A DNA stretch of 64,000 nucleotides from Nocardia fluminea (GCF_002846365.1 NZ_PJMW01000002.1:186001-250000), one strand, 5' to 3'; shown: positions 1 to 9,473, counted from the stretch's first letter. Program-made: numbers and translations. Notes: a model not told the origin generated them from the sequence alone.

Positions 1-449
1 GGCCCGACACCGGATCACTGATCGCCGAACTGCTGGTGCGCGAACTGCGCACGATCGTCGCCGAGACCATGCCCGACACCGGCCTCGGCCGGGACCGGCT
101 GGTCCACGGCATCGTGACGGGCTCGGCGGCGATCCGGTCGAACGCGGTGTTCGCCAAGATCTTTCGCACCGACACCGACCTGATGCTCACCTATGTGTTC
201 GGTCGGCTCGGCCGCAATCAGCGCACGCTGATCGGGCTGTTCGCGTCCGTGATCGCACTCGGGCACCGAGACGGGTCGATCCGGGCGGGTGATGCCGAGC
301 ACATGGCCACCATGCTGCTGCTCATCACCCAGTCCGCGGTGCAGTCGGCGGGCACGGTGGAGTCGTTGCTGGCCGGTGCGGAATTCGACGCCGAATTGTC
401 CAGGGCTATCGAGGGTTATCTACTCCCGCTACCCGATAAGGACTCCTGA
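1..449 (+). CDS. TetR-family regulator, C-terminal part (5' end outside window)
   Basis: The reading frame is open from base 3 and ends at 449, so only the last ~149 codons of a longer gene are seen. The N-terminal helix-turn-helix lies outside the window. The visible part is an all-helical ligand-binding type domain typical of TetR proteins. The stop codon overlaps the ATG of glpD (TGATG at 447-451), so the two are translationally coupled. In M. tuberculosis a TetR gene (Rv2250c) sits beside glpD1, which supports a regulator of the glycerol-phosphate dehydrogenase. The family call rests on the C-terminal part and this context only. Confidence 0.7.
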   Translation, partial: PDTGSLIAELLVRELRTIVAETMPDTGLGRDRLVHGIVTGSAAIRSNAVFAKIFRTDTDLMLTYVFGRLGRNQRTLIGLFASVIALGHRDGSIRAGDAEHMATMLLLITQSAVQSAGTVESLLAGAEFDAELSRAIEGYLLPLPDKDS

Positions 450-2008
450 TGCCTGCTGACCTACCCGCTTCCGGCGCGACACTGAACGCGGCACGCCGCA
501 CCGCCGACCTCACCGCACTCGGCGAGAACCCCGAGGTCGACCTGGTGGTGATCGGCGGCGGGGTGACCGGAACCGGCGTCGCCCTCGACGCCGCCGCGCG
601 TGGACTGCGCACGATCCTGGTGGAGCGCAACGACTTCGCCTTCGGCACCAGCCGCTGGAGTTCGAAGCTGGTGCACGGTGGGCTGCGGTATCTGGCGAGC
701 GGTCGGGTCGGCATCGCGCACGAGAGCGCGGTCGAACGCGGCATCCTGTTGCGTACCACCGCACCACATCTGGTGCGCCCCCTCCCCCAGCTCGTTCCGT
801 TGCTGCCCGGCATCAAGCTGGGCCAGAGCTCACTCATCCGCGCGGGCTTCGCCGCCGGTGACGCGCTCCGGATCGCCGCGCACACCTCGGTCGACACGTT
901 GCCGCGCTCGCGCCGGGTGGCCGCCGCCGAGGCCCTGCGCTTGGCGCCGACCGTACGGCGTGAGGGGCTGCGAGGTGGGTTGCAGGCCTGGGACGGTCAA
1001 CTCGTCGACGACGCGCGCTTGGTCGTCGCGCTCGCGCGCACGGCAGCCGCCCACGGCGCGACCGTGCTCACCCGGATGGAGTCCGTCGCGGCGAAGGGCG
1101 ATTCGGTCCAGCTGCGCGACACCCTGACCGGCGAGACACTGACGGTGCGGGCCCGCGCGGTCGTGAACGCGACCGGCGTCTGGGCGGGCGAGGTCGACCA
1201 CAGCATCGAACTGCGGCCCAGCCGCGGCACCCACCTCGTCTTCGACGCCGCGGCGTTCGGCGGCCTCACCGCCGCCTTGACGGTGCCGGTGCCGGGCAGC
1301 ATCAGCCGTTTCGTCTTCGCGCTGCCCGCCGCGCACGGCCGCGTCTACCTCGGCCTCACCGACGAGGACGCGCCCGGCCCGATCCCCGACGAGCCACAGC
1401 CCACCGAGCCCGAGATCGACTTCCTGCTCGACACCATCAACACCGCGCTACGGGAACCGTTGACCCGCAACGACATCCGCGGCCGCTTCGCCGGCCTGCG
1501 CCCGCTGCTGAAGACCGCCGACGACAGCACCGCCGACATCTCCCGCGAACACGCGGTCCTCACCTCTCCCGACGGCCTGATCACGGTCGTCGGCGGCAAA
1601 CTCACCACCTACCGCCAGATGGCCCAGGACGCCGTCGACGCCGCGGTCACCCACGCCGCACTCCCGGCCGAGCCCTGCCGCACCACCCGGATTCCCCTGG
1701 TCGGCGCGGTGGCAGGCGCCGCCCGCGACCGCATCGACGCCCCACCGGTCCTCATCGAGCGCTACGGCAGCGAAGCAACCCAGATCGTGTCCGCCTGGCT
1801 CGCCGACCCCACCCTGGCCGAACCGGTCGCCTCCGGAATCGACGTCACCGCAGCCGAATTCGACTTCGCCATCACCCACGAGGCCGCCCTCACCATCGAC
1901 GACCTCCTGGACCGCCGCACCCGCATCGGCCTGATCCCCGCCGACCGCGCCGCCGCCACCCCCGCCGCCGAAGCGGCCTTCGCCCGACACGCCGCCCTCA
2001 CCCCCTGA
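449..2008 (+). CDS. glpD: glycerol-3-phosphate dehydrogenase, FAD-dependent
   Basis: A 519-aa flavoprotein expected to oxidise sn-glycerol-3-phosphate to dihydroxyacetone phosphate at the membrane, passing electrons to quinone. The FAD-binding Rossmann motif VVIGGGVTGTGVALDAA lies at residues ~33-49. It is followed by the family block around TSRWSSKLVHGGLRYL and a C-terminal region with VGGKLTTYRQMAQDA. Length is in the normal range for the family. The start overlaps the stop of the upstream TetR gene, so the pair forms an operon. Confidence 0.9.
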   Translation: MPADLPASGATLNAARRTADLTALGENPEVDLVVIGGGVTGTGVALDAAARGLRTILVERNDFAFGTSRWSSKLVHGGLRYLASGRVGIAHESAVERGILLRTTAPHLVRPLPQLVPLLPGIKLGQSSLIRAGFAAGDALRIAAHTSVDTLPRSRRVAAAEALRLAPTVRREGLRGGLQAWDGQLVDDARLVVALARTAAAHGATVLTRMESVAAKGDSVQLRDTLTGETLTVRARAVVNATGVWAGEVDHSIELRPSRGTHLVFDAAAFGGLTAALTVPVPGSISRFVFALPAAHGRVYLGLTDEDAPGPIPDEPQPTEPEIDFLLDTINTALREPLTRNDIRGRFAGLRPLLKTADDSTADISREHAVLTSPDGLITVVGGKLTTYRQMAQDAVDAAVTHAALPAEPCRTTRIPLVGAVAGAARDRIDAPPVLIERYGSEATQIVSAWLADPTLAEPVASGIDVTAAEFDFAITHEAALTIDDLLDRRTRIGLIPADRAAATPAAEAAFARHAALTP

Positions 2009-2327
2009 CCAACAAAGCTTCGCCCCCGCACTCCCAATAACACGGCCCACCAGCCCGTCCCCGTCTTCAACACCCCACCAAGCACACCCAGCGCGTCCCC
2101 GTCTCCAACAACCCACCCAACCCAGCCACCGCACTCCCGACCCCTAGGGAGGGACGGCCACGAAGTGGCCGGTCCGCGGCCGGCCCGCCGGTCAGGCGCC
2201 GGGGCGTAGGCGACGAAGGAGCAAGCCCCGGTGCCTGACCGGCGGGCCAATCAGGGCCGCGGACACGCGCGCGCCAGCGCGCCAATCAACACAGCGTCAA
2301 ACCGTCTAAGACTACCAAAACCCCAGA
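2009..2327. repeat. gene-free stretch with a REP-like palindromic element (2156-2290)
   Basis: No gene is seen between glpD and the TetR-GNAT gene. Bases 2009-2150 are C-rich low-complexity DNA with repeated cccacc-type words. From ~2156 there is a small hairpin (cggccac-gaa-gtggccg). A long imperfect inverted repeat follows: arms 2171-2206 and ~2224-2265 share gtccgcggcc, ggcccgccggtcaggc and ccggggc blocks. The loop contains GCGACGAAGGAG at 2210-2221. The same loop word recurs at 53011-53022 inside another inverted repeat, so this looks like a dispersed palindromic repeat. It may also act as a terminator for the convergent genes. Confidence 0.6.
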
Positions 2328-3401
2328 TCAGTCACTCTCCCACCCATCCACCGCAGCACGCATACAAGCACGCGGCCACTCATCGAGCCCATGAACCATC
2401 TCGCTCGCACGTATCGCCCGCAACCCCGGCGTCTCATCCCCCGGCGCAATATAAGTGAACCCGAGCCGTTCGTAATAAGGCCCATTCCACGGCACCTGAG
2501 TAAACGTAGTGAGCGTGATCTCCTCGAGCCCGTGGCCTTTGGCCCACAAAACCGCATGATCGATCAACCGCTTACCGATCCGCGCCCCCGCGTAAGCCGG
2601 ATCGACCGAAACCTGATCGATATGCGGCCGCCCATCGACCATCCCGAGCACCAGATACCCGACCGGCTGATCATCTTCGTCCGGCCACACCCACGCCCGC
2701 CCCTCGACGACGAAGGCCCGCAACACCTCTCGTGACGGCGGCTCGTCCTCGGCCACCGCGTGCATGCCCACCTCGGCGAACGGCGCCCCGGCTCGCCGCT
2801 CGATCTCCTGCAACGCCCCGATCTCGTCCTCGCGCGCGAGCCGGGCGGGTCCGCCGGCCGCCGGGGTGGCGACGATCCCGTTGAGCAGCGCCCGCAGCCC
2901 CCAGCGCGCACGGCGTTCATCACCGCTGCGCTGCACGGACTCGGCGGCGATGTGCCGGTAGATCAGGTCGACGGCCCAGGCGGCGGTCGCCGGATCGAGG
3001 CCGGCCTCGCGCAGGAGGGTCAGCAACTGCTCGATCAGGCCGAGGGCGTGTTCGGTGGCCGGAAACCGGCCGAAGGCGACGAGCGCGAGGCCGTCGTGGC
3101 GGCCGAGAGCGTCGATCGCGGAATCGACCAGCTGGGTCACCCTGGCACGCCAGTCACCCGCGGTGGGGACCTCGACCTGGGACAGGACGTGGTCGAGCAT
3201 GCCGGTGAGCAGGTCGTCGCGATGGGCGACGTAGACGTAGAGCGACGCGGCGCCGGTGTCGAGTTCCTTGGCGACCCGGCGCATGGTGAGCGCGGCCGAG
3301 CCCTCGGTGTCGAGGATGCGTAGTCCGGTCTCGATGACGAGATCGCGACTCAAGGGGACCTTCGCCGGTCGGGCCCGGCGACTGACGGGTGCGGCGTTCA
3401 T
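2328..3401 (-). CDS. fused TetR regulator and GNAT acetyltransferase
   Basis: A single 357-aa frame joins two domains. Residues ~20-65 are a TetR helix-turn-helix (RDLVIETGLRILDTEG ... MRRVAKELDTGAASLYVYV), followed by a helical region to ~residue 190. From ~residue 200 to 345 there is a GNAT acetyltransferase fold: the acetyl-CoA loop appears as SVDPAYAGARIGKRLIDHA and the C-terminal motif as WNGPYYERLGF. No stop codon or internal start with a strong ribosome site separates them. A ligand-sensing regulator that also acetylates is one reading; loss of a stop between two adjacent genes is another. The substrate cannot be named. Confidence 0.8.
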   Translation of the reverse strand: MNAAPVSRRARPAKVPLSRDLVIETGLRILDTEGSAALTMRRVAKELDTGAASLYVYVAHRDDLLTGMLDHVLSQVEVPTAGDWRARVTQLVDSAIDALGRHDGLALVAFGRFPATEHALGLIEQLLTLLREAGLDPATAAWAVDLIYRHIAAESVQRSGDERRARWGLRALLNGIVATPAAGGPARLAREDEIGALQEIERRAGAPFAEVGMHAVAEDEPPSREVLRAFVVEGRAWVWPDEDDQPVGYLVLGMVDGRPHIDQVSVDPAYAGARIGKRLIDHAVLWAKGHGLEEITLTTFTQVPWNGPYYERLGFTYIAPGDETPGLRAIRASEMVHGLDEWPRACMRAAVDGWESD

Positions 3402-3581
3402 GCGCCGATCCTACGCGGCCGACGAACGTCGTTTGGTACGAACGTTGTTCGAAGTTCGCCTGCGGACCTTATCCCCGGGCGTCTGTCCCTCTATGCTGGC
3501 GGCGGAGACCAAGGTCGCGGTCTGCCGCACAGCGGGGTCGGCCGAGGCAGCGGTGAAGGCCAGTCCGACAAGGAGGCGTTG

Positions 3582-4784
3582 ATGCACGCGCATTCGTCCA
3601 CCGTGGCCATCGTGCCGGGGACCGGGATCGTCGCTCGATTCGGCGATGTCGTCCTCTATCTGGCCGGGGAGACACCGTCGACCGATCGGTTACTCGGTGC
3701 GGTCGAAACCGTCGCCAACAACACCGCGGCGAGCGCGCCCGGTGCGGCCCTGGCGCAACGATTGGCCGGCGTGGTGTTCGGCGGCGCTTCTGCCCCACCG
3801 CCTTTCGGTGTCCTCGCACCGACCGCCGACGGCATGCTGATCCTGTTGCGCGGCGCGGTGATCGCCGAGATCTCCGGCGCGGAGGGCAACCGCCGCCTCG
3901 CCGGCGACCGGGCCTTCACCTGGGTCGACGAGATCATCCGCGAACCGGTCCGCCGGATCGCGGTCGGTGCCGAGATGGCCGACCCCACCAGCGCCAATCC
4001 CCGCACCGATCTGCGCGCGGGCATCGTCACCGGCAACGGCTTCGTGCTCAACCTGGGCCGGCGCCGCAATCCCCCGCCGCGCCGCGTCGAATCCGTCGAC
4101 GAGCCTGCGCCCACGGAAGCCACCGGCTTCCAAGCTCTGCGCCCACCCACCGCGCGACCCACCGACTCCAGCGACGCGCTCCCGGCCACCGCGGGATTCC
4201 CGGCGCCGACGCCCGACCAACCCGCCACCTCGGGTTTCCAGCCCGACGCGGGCCGGCCCGACAGCGAGACGGTGAGCACCGGCAGCCGCCCGATCACCGG
4301 CGACGTCGCGGGCACCTCCGACGGCGTCACCGTGAGTACGGGTCCGCGCAATTCGCCCGGCGCCAACGCGCCCCGCGCCTGGTCCCAGCCACTCGAGGCC
4401 GCCAAGCGTGCCGAACCGGTCGCGTTGAGCAAGGGTGCGGCGCCCCACAGCGGTTCGCGCGGCGCCCTGGTCACCGAAGACGGACTGAGTTACCCACTGG
4501 ACCGGCCCTACGTCCTCGGCCGCAATCCCTCGGGTGAGGAATCGGTTCGCGCTTCCGCGGCGACGCCGATCCTGATCGAGCGCGATCGGCTCGTCTCGCG
4601 GGTCCATGCCTTCGTCGCCCCCGACCGTGGCAAGGTGTTCGTCCGCGAGGCCCCAGCGACCTCCGGAACCTTCTTCGCCGCCCCCGACAGCGAACGCTGG
4701 TCACGCGTGGGCACCCTCCCGATCGAGTTGCAACCGGGATGGCGCCTGCGGATCAACGACTTCCTGCTGACCTACTGCGTGTAA
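3582..4784 (+). CDS. FHA-domain protein
   Basis: A 400-aa protein. The last ~100 residues form a forkhead-associated domain that would bind phosphothreonine: core RPYVLGRNP, then RDRLVSRVHAFV, then ATSGTFFAAP. The first ~150 residues are a conserved-looking globular domain without a recognised motif. A proline/threonine-rich disordered linker of ~130 residues lies between. The ATG at 3582 follows AAGGAGGCGTTG, a good ribosome site. Such proteins act in Ser/Thr kinase signalling in actinobacteria, but no kinase gene is nearby, so the partner is unknown. Confidence 0.75.
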   Translation: MHAHSSTVAIVPGTGIVARFGDVVLYLAGETPSTDRLLGAVETVANNTAASAPGAALAQRLAGVVFGGASAPPPFGVLAPTADGMLILLRGAVIAEISGAEGNRRLAGDRAFTWVDEIIREPVRRIAVGAEMADPTSANPRTDLRAGIVTGNGFVLNLGRRRNPPPRRVESVDEPAPTEATGFQALRPPTARPTDSSDALPATAGFPAPTPDQPATSGFQPDAGRPDSETVSTGSRPITGDVAGTSDGVTVSTGPRNSPGANAPRAWSQPLEAAKRAEPVALSKGAAPHSGSRGALVTEDGLSYPLDRPYVLGRNPSGEESVRASAATPILIERDRLVSRVHAFVAPDRGKVFVREAPATSGTFFAAPDSERWSRVGTLPIELQPGWRLRINDFLLTYCV

Positions 4785-4816
4785 ATCACCTTCTGCGAAT
4801 CACTCACAAGACCATC

Positions 4817-4850
4817 CCGACGCCCGTGCCACCAGCTCCACGGGCGTCGG
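4817..4850. terminator. bidirectional hairpin terminator
   Basis: A perfect 12-bp stem (ccgacgcccgtg / cacgggcgtcgg) with a 10-base loop sits between the convergent FHA and mihF genes. There is no long T-run, as is usual for high-GC actinobacteria. Confidence 0.65.
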
Positions 4851-4863
4851 ATCGCGAATCGGC

Positions 4864-5178
4864 TCAGGCCTCGAGGGCGTCGAGCAGGGCCGCGCGCTGA
4901 CGAGCACCCAGGCCGCCGATACGGCGATCCTCGGGAATCTCGGCCTGATCCATCAGCTTGGCGGCCTTGACCGGACCAACGCCCGGCAGTGCCTTGATCA
5001 CGGCAGCGACCTTGGTCTTCTTCACCAGGTCATCGCTGTCGGCTTTCTTGAGCAGATCGGCGACGGTGACCTTGCCCTCCTTCACCTTGCCGATCAGTTC
5101 CGAGCGCGCCTTGCGCACGGCAGCCGCTTTGGCCAACGCCTCGGTGCGCTGTTCGGCGGTCATCGTAGGCAGTGCCAT
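4864..5178 (-). CDS. mihF: actinobacterial integration host factor, mIHF type
   Basis: A 104-aa basic nucleoid protein. It contains the helix-two-turn-helix block LPGVGPVKAAKLMDQAEIPEDRRIGGLG (in two parts, residues ~67-94) that defines the mycobacterial IHF (Rv1388) family. The ATG at 5178 follows GGAGGAG. In mycobacteria mihF is next to gmk, rpoZ and coaBC, but here it is alone between an FHA gene and a membrane-protein gene. It could therefore be a second copy. The family call is firm; the single-copy status is unknown. Confidence 0.85.
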   Translation of the reverse strand: MALPTMTAEQRTEALAKAAAVRKARSELIGKVKEGKVTVADLLKKADSDDLVKKTKVAAVIKALPGVGPVKAAKLMDQAEIPEDRRIGGLGARQRAALLDALEA

Positions 5179-5653
5179 GTCTCCTCCGCTTCCACTCGTC
5201 ACTCGAACATCTGATTGACGGACCGAGTAAACAGCACGAAATCGGCAGTACCAGTCCGACACACCGCGAGGATACGCCGATGAGTTTTGCGTGCCGAACC
5301 CGTCGTATTCAGTGAAGGGCCTGCCGAGACGGACCAAACGGACGAAACAACCCGCGGCGCCGGCCGACGTAACACCGCAGTGACCAGCAACGACACATCA
5401 TCAGAAGCACTTTTACGGGATCAAGGTTCAACGGCGAACCATGGAGGATCAACGAAGCTCCTCGACCCGGGCGCGACCCGTTCCCGAACGGTCGTCACCG
5501 TCTCCCGTTCTGCCGCATCGACAGCTACACAGTTGTGCGCCAGACATTTTCAGCGCCCTCGAGTCGAGCAATTCGGGCCCGCGGGTGTCCTCTTCCCGCT
5601 CGATGCGCAAGAATGACGCGACCCGGCGAACCCTTTTGCTACCTGGAGTTGCA
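5179..5653. other. gene-free region upstream of a membrane-protein gene
   Basis: This stretch holds the mihF promoter region. A frame open from 5441 runs into the next gene, but its first ~70 codons are low-complexity, rich in Ser/Arg/Pro, and lack a ribosome site. I treat it as non-coding. No clear promoter or RNA gene is seen. Confidence 0.4.
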
Positions 5654-6469
5654 TTGCGCGAGGAACACCCGCTCGATCACGAGGTCACCGCTCTGCCCGT
5701 GCGTGTGGAACGGGCCAGGCGTCGCATCGCCTATCAGTCCGATCCGGCACTGACCGACGCGCTGTCCGAAGACGAGTTGCGCGCCGAGCGCGAACTCGCC
5801 GAGAAGATCCGTACCTACGAGCGCGATCAGCGCTGGAAGCACATCAAGGCCACTTCCTCGCACGCCGACCGCCTGCGTGACACCACCGCGGAGCTCGAGC
5901 GCGCCGAGATGTCGGATCTGATGCTGGCCCGCAAGGCCATCGCCGCGCAACGGCGCGAGTCCAACCCCCGCGCCCGCTTGGCCTCGCTCTATCAGCACCG
6001 CACCTGGTCGCTGCGGGCGCTGGCCGGCGTGGTGATCACCGGCATGCTGTGGTCGGCGGTGAACGTCCAGCACAACATCGCCCCCGGTGGACCCTCCGAT
6101 CCGCTGTACTGGGCCAGCTTCGGCCTGGAGGCGATGATCAGCGTGTGCCTGATCATCATCATGATCGGCACCACCCGGGTGGCCGAGTGGGGCGTGATGG
6201 GCAACCGCAACCAGGTACTGGTGGCCGAGCTGTTCCTGCTCGCCCTGACCATCGCCCTCAACACCTATCCACACCTGAGCGCACAGCGCTGGTACGACGC
6301 CGCTGTGCATGCGGTGGCCCCGGTGATGATCGGTGTCGCGCTACTTATCCACAACGCCGCCAGCGCCCGCTACAGCACCGCGATCGTCCGTGCCAGTGCG
6401 GAGATCCCGGCCGACGACGGCGACGATCTCCTGGCTGCCCCGAGCATGGGCAATCCGTCCAACAGCTAG
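5654..6469 (+). CDS. conserved membrane protein of unknown function
   Basis: A 271-aa protein if started at the TTG at 5654, which follows GGAG with suitable spacing; the frame extends upstream to 5441. The N-terminal ~120 residues are charged and helical (coiled-coil-like). Four hydrophobic segments follow: around ALAGVVITGMLWSAV, MISVCLIIIMIG, LVAELFLLALTIAL and APVMIGVALLIH. The membrane part is reminiscent of the DUF2637/SpdB-like proteins of actinobacterial conjugative elements, but this is only a resemblance. It ends 19 bp before a strong hairpin shared with clpX. Confidence 0.6.
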   Translation: MREEHPLDHEVTALPVRVERARRRIAYQSDPALTDALSEDELRAERELAEKIRTYERDQRWKHIKATSSHADRLRDTTAELERAEMSDLMLARKAIAAQRRESNPRARLASLYQHRTWSLRALAGVVITGMLWSAVNVQHNIAPGGPSDPLYWASFGLEAMISVCLIIIMIGTTRVAEWGVMGNRNQVLVAELFLLALTIALNTYPHLSAQRWYDAAVHAVAPVMIGVALLIHNAASARYSTAIVRASAEIPADDGDDLLAAPSMGNPSNS

Positions 6470-6488
6470 CCTTCCCCGGCACACAGCG

Positions 6489-6523
6489 AAGGGCCCCTCC
6501 GGATCAGATCCGAAGGGGCCCTT
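6489..6523. terminator. bidirectional terminator between membrane-protein gene and clpX
   Basis: The inverted repeat aagggcccct-ccggatc / gatccg-aaggggccctt has one mismatch and a very short loop. It lies between convergent genes, with A/T edges on both sides. Confidence 0.8.
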
Positions 6524-6536
6524 TGCCGTTCGTTTG

Positions 6537-7817
6537 TTACGCCGACTTCTCGCGACGCTCCGGACGCTGCGCCTTGCGCGGCACGATCGTCGGGAGGACG
6601 TTGTCGATGACGGTCTCGGCGTTCACGACCACCTTGGCGACGTCGTCGCGGCCGGGGATGTCGTACATCACCGGCAGCAGGACCTCTTCCATGATGGCGC
6701 GCAGACCGCGAGCACCGGTGCCGCGCAGGATCGCCTGATCGGCGATCGCCTCGAGGGCGTCGGTGGTGAACTCGAGATCGACGCCGTCCATCTCGAACAG
6801 GCGAACGTACTGCTTGACCAGTGCGTTCTTCGGCTCGGAGAGAATAGTGACCAGCGATTCCTTGTCCAGGTTCGTCACCGAGGCCACGACGGGCAGACGG
6901 CCGATGAACTCGGGAATCAGCCCGAACTTGATCAGATCCTCCGGCATCACGTCGGCGAAGTGGTCATCGGTGTCGATCTCGGCCTTGGAGCGCACCTCGG
7001 CGCCGAAGCCGATGCCGCGGTGACCGGTGCGGTCGGAGATGATCTTCTCCAGGCCCGCGAAGGCCCCTGCCACGATGAACAGCACGTTCGTGGTGTCGAT
7101 CTGGATGAACTCCTGATGCGGGTGCTTGCGACCGCCCTGCGGCGGCACACTCGCCTGGGTGCCCTCCAGGATCTTCAGCAGCGCCTGCTGCACACCCTCG
7201 CCCGACACATCGCGGGTGATCGACGGGTTCTCGCTCTTGCGGGCGATCTTGTCGACCTCGTCGATGTAGATGATGCCGGTCTCGGCGCGCTTGACGTCGT
7301 AGTCGGCCGCCTGGATCAGCTTCAGCAGGATGTTCTCGACATCCTCACCCACGTAACCCGCCTCGGTGAGCGCGGTGGCATCGGCGATGGCGAACGGCAC
7401 GTTCAGCATCTTGGCCAGGGTCTGCGCGAGGTAGGTCTTACCGCAACCGGTGGGGCCGAGCATCAAGATGTTCGACTTGGCCAGCTCCACGGTCTCGCCG
7501 CGGGCGTCGCGCCCCTTGTCACCCGCCTGGATGCGCTTGTAGTGGTTGTAGACCGCGACGGCGAGGGTCCGCTTGGCGGTGTCCTGGCCGATCACGTAGT
7601 TCTCGAGGAAATCCCGGATCTCCGAAGGCTTGGGCAACTCGTCGAGCTTCACTTCGCTCGACTCGGCCAGCTCTTCTTCGATGATCTCGTTGCACAGGTC
7701 GATGCACTCGTCGCAGATATACACCCCAGGGCCCGCGATGAGCTTCTTGACCTGCTTCTGGCTCTTTCCGCAGAACGAGCACTTCAGCAGATCGCCGCCG
7801 TCTCCGATGCGCGCCAT
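6537..7817 (-). CDS. clpX: ClpX, ATPase subunit of the Clp protease
   Basis: A 426-aa AAA+ unfoldase that feeds substrates to ClpP. The N-terminal zinc-binding domain has Cys13, Cys16, Cys35 and Cys38. Walker A GPTGCGKT is at residues 121-128, Walker B reads IIYIDEVDK, and the ClpP-docking loop has IGF in HRGIGFGAE. The start at 7817 (MARIGDGG) is conserved in actinobacterial ClpX. It lies downstream of clpP2 but is separated by an intrinsic terminator and 240 bp, so it is probably transcribed from its own promoter. Confidence 0.97.
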   Translation of the reverse strand: MARIGDGGDLLKCSFCGKSQKQVKKLIAGPGVYICDECIDLCNEIIEEELAESSEVKLDELPKPSEIRDFLENYVIGQDTAKRTLAVAVYNHYKRIQAGDKGRDARGETVELAKSNILMLGPTGCGKTYLAQTLAKMLNVPFAIADATALTEAGYVGEDVENILLKLIQAADYDVKRAETGIIYIDEVDKIARKSENPSITRDVSGEGVQQALLKILEGTQASVPPQGGRKHPHQEFIQIDTTNVLFIVAGAFAGLEKIISDRTGHRGIGFGAEVRSKAEIDTDDHFADVMPEDLIKFGLIPEFIGRLPVVASVTNLDKESLVTILSEPKNALVKQYVRLFEMDGVDLEFTTDALEAIADQAILRGTGARGLRAIMEEVLLPVMYDIPGRDDVAKVVVNAETVIDNVLPTIVPRKAQRPERREKSA

Positions 7818-8011
7818 CTCGTAGGTCCCTACTTCCTTGTCCGAGTGCGACCGTCGTCCCCCGATTGGGCCGGAAATACGTCTCGGTGCCGTCAATCAGA
7901 GCAATGGTCCCTGAGTCGACCGTACCTGTTGTGCGCGAGACAGGTCGACAACTCGCGCATGTTCGATGTGAAGGGTTGTGCGGGTCCTCACCATTGTGAG
8001 CCACCGCGGGT

Positions 8012-8056
8012 GAAAAAGCCGGGCCCGCCGCCCAGATCAGGACAGCGGGCCCGGGC
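8012..8056 (-). terminator. intrinsic terminator of the clpP1-clpP2 operon
   Basis: Read on the minus strand just after the clpP2 stop, gcccgggcccgc pairs with gcgggcccggc around an ~18-base loop. It is followed by a run of five T. It separates clpP2 from clpX. Confidence 0.75.
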
Positions 8057-8059
8057 GTG

Positions 8060-8725
8060 TCACTTCTGTCCGCTGAGCTTCCGGTAATCGAAGACCTGGT
8101 CGATGATGCCGTATTCCTTGGCTTCCTCGGCGGTCAGGATCTTGTCACGGTCGGTGTCCTTGCGGACCTGCTCCTCGGGCTTGCCGGTGTGGCGCGAGAT
8201 GGTGACTTCCATCAGGCGGCGCATCCGCTCGATCTCGGCCGCGGCGATCTCGAGGTCCGACACCTGACCCTGCACACCGCCGGAGGACGGCTGGTGGATC
8301 AGGATGCGCGCGTTGGGCAGTGCCGCACGCTTGCCGGGAGCACCGGCGGCCAGCAGCACCGCGGCGGCCGAGGCGGCCTGACCCAGGCAGACCGTGACCA
8401 CGTCGGGGCGCACGTACTGCATGGTGTCGTAGATCGCCATCAGCGCGGTGAACGAACCACCGGGCGAGTTGATGTACATGGTGATGTCGCGGTCGGGGTC
8501 CTGGGACTCCAGCACCAGCAGCTGCGCCATGATGTCGTTGGCCGAGACATCGTCCACCTGGTTGCCCAGGAAGATGATGCGCTCCTCGAACAGCTTGTTG
8601 TACGGGTCGGAGGTCTTGACGCCGAACGAAGTCTGCTCGGTGAACTGCGGCAGGATGTAGCGCGACTGGGGAAGGCCCGCTGCGGAGCCGCCGTGTCCAG
8701 CGCGCGGGTCGAAGAGGTTGGCCAT
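8060..8725 (-). CDS. clpP2: ClpP2, proteolytic subunit
   Basis: A 221-aa serine protease subunit. The catalytic triad is intact: Ser119 in GQAAS, His144 in IHQPSS and Asp194 in TDRDK. In mycobacteria ClpP1 and ClpP2 form a mixed tetradecamer that works with ClpX or ClpC1. The ATG at 8725 follows GGAGATAAAG. The gene lies 43 bp downstream of clpP1 in one operon. Confidence 0.96.
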   Translation of the reverse strand: MANLFDPRAGHGGSAAGLPQSRYILPQFTEQTSFGVKTSDPYNKLFEERIIFLGNQVDDVSANDIMAQLLVLESQDPDRDITMYINSPGGSFTALMAIYDTMQYVRPDVVTVCLGQAASAAAVLLAAGAPGKRAALPNARILIHQPSSGGVQGQVSDLEIAAAEIERMRRLMEVTISRHTGKPEEQVRKDTDRDKILTAEEAKEYGIIDQVFDYRKLSGQK

Positions 8726-8768
8726 CTTTATCTCCAAGCTTGTCTCGAGTGAGGGGGGACGGCGGCGG

Positions 8769-9368
8769 TTACTTCGCCTGGTTCGCGTGGGCGACCACGT
8801 GGTCGATGAAGCCGTATTCCAGGGCTTCCTTCGCCGTGAACCAGCGGTCGCGGTCCGCGTCCTCGGTCACCTGCTCCACCGACTTGCCGGTGTGCAGCGA
8901 CTGCAGCTCGTTGAGCTCACGCTTGGTGTGGGCGAACTGCTCGGCCATGATCGCGATATCGGCCGCCGAACCACCGATGCCCGCCGACGGCTGGTGCATC
9001 ATGATCCGGGTGTGCGGCAGCGCGAAACGCTTGCCCTTGGTCCCCGCGGTGAGCAGGAACTGTCCCATCGATGCGGCCAGACCCATCGCGACGGTCTTGA
9101 TGTCGCACTCGGCGAACTGCATCGTGTCGTAGATGGCCATGCCCGCGGTGACCGAGCCACCGGGCGAGTTGATGTAGAGCGCGATGTCCTTCGTCGCGTC
9201 CTCGGCCGAGAGCAGCAGGATCTGCGCGCAGATCTTGTTCGCGATCTCGTCGTCGACCTGGGTGCCCAGGAAGATGATGCGCTCGCGAAGCAGCCGTTCG
9301 TATACGGAATCACTGAGGTTGAGTCCAGCGGTAGCGGCTGTCATGACCCCTGCCTGGTTGATCGTCAC
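8769..9368 (-). CDS. clpP1: ClpP1, proteolytic subunit
   Basis: A 199-aa subunit if begun at the GTG at 9368; an ATG at 9344 (MTAATAG) is a second option with a weaker ribosome site. The triad is intact: Ser100 in GLAASMGQ, His125 in MMHQPSAG, and Asp in DRDRWFTA. It is the first gene of the clpP1-clpP2 operon. A short palindrome 40 bp upstream could be a regulator site. Confidence 0.96.
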   Translation of the reverse strand: MTINQAGVMTAATAGLNLSDSVYERLLRERIIFLGTQVDDEIANKICAQILLLSAEDATKDIALYINSPGGSVTAGMAIYDTMQFAECDIKTVAMGLAASMGQFLLTAGTKGKRFALPHTRIMMHQPSAGIGGSAADIAIMAEQFAHTKRELNELQSLHTGKSVEQVTEDADRDRWFTAKEALEYGFIDHVVAHANQAK

Positions 9369-9407
9369 GGATACCTGCCTTCTCTTCTCACCGATTGCTA
9401 CGGCCAT

Positions 9408-9422
9408 ACGAATACGGTTCGT
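9408..9422. promoter_or_regulatory. palindrome upstream of clpP1
   Basis: ACGAA-N5-TTCGT is centred at 9415 in the clpP1 upstream region. In related bacteria clpP genes are controlled by ClgR, whose site is CGC-N5-GCG-like. This palindrome does not match that core, so the binding protein is open. Confidence 0.3.
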
Positions 9423-9443
9423 CGTCACAAACACTAACGAAGT

Positions 9444-9473
9444 GGGGCGGCACCGAACTCCCGGCACCGCCCC
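9444..9473 (-). terminator. putative terminator after tig
   Basis: The stem ggggcgg / ccgcccc, with inner pairing interrupted by two mismatches, lies just beyond the tig stop and before the clpP1 upstream region. Confidence 0.5.

Noticed and set aside
5441..5653. N-terminal extension of the membrane protein at 5654
   Set aside because: Low-complexity Ser/Arg/Pro sequence without a ribosome site; codon pattern unlike the rest of the gene.
6333..8087. 584-codon open frame antisense to clpX
   Set aside because: It is the high-GC shadow of clpX on the other strand; it has no family motifs and crosses two terminators.
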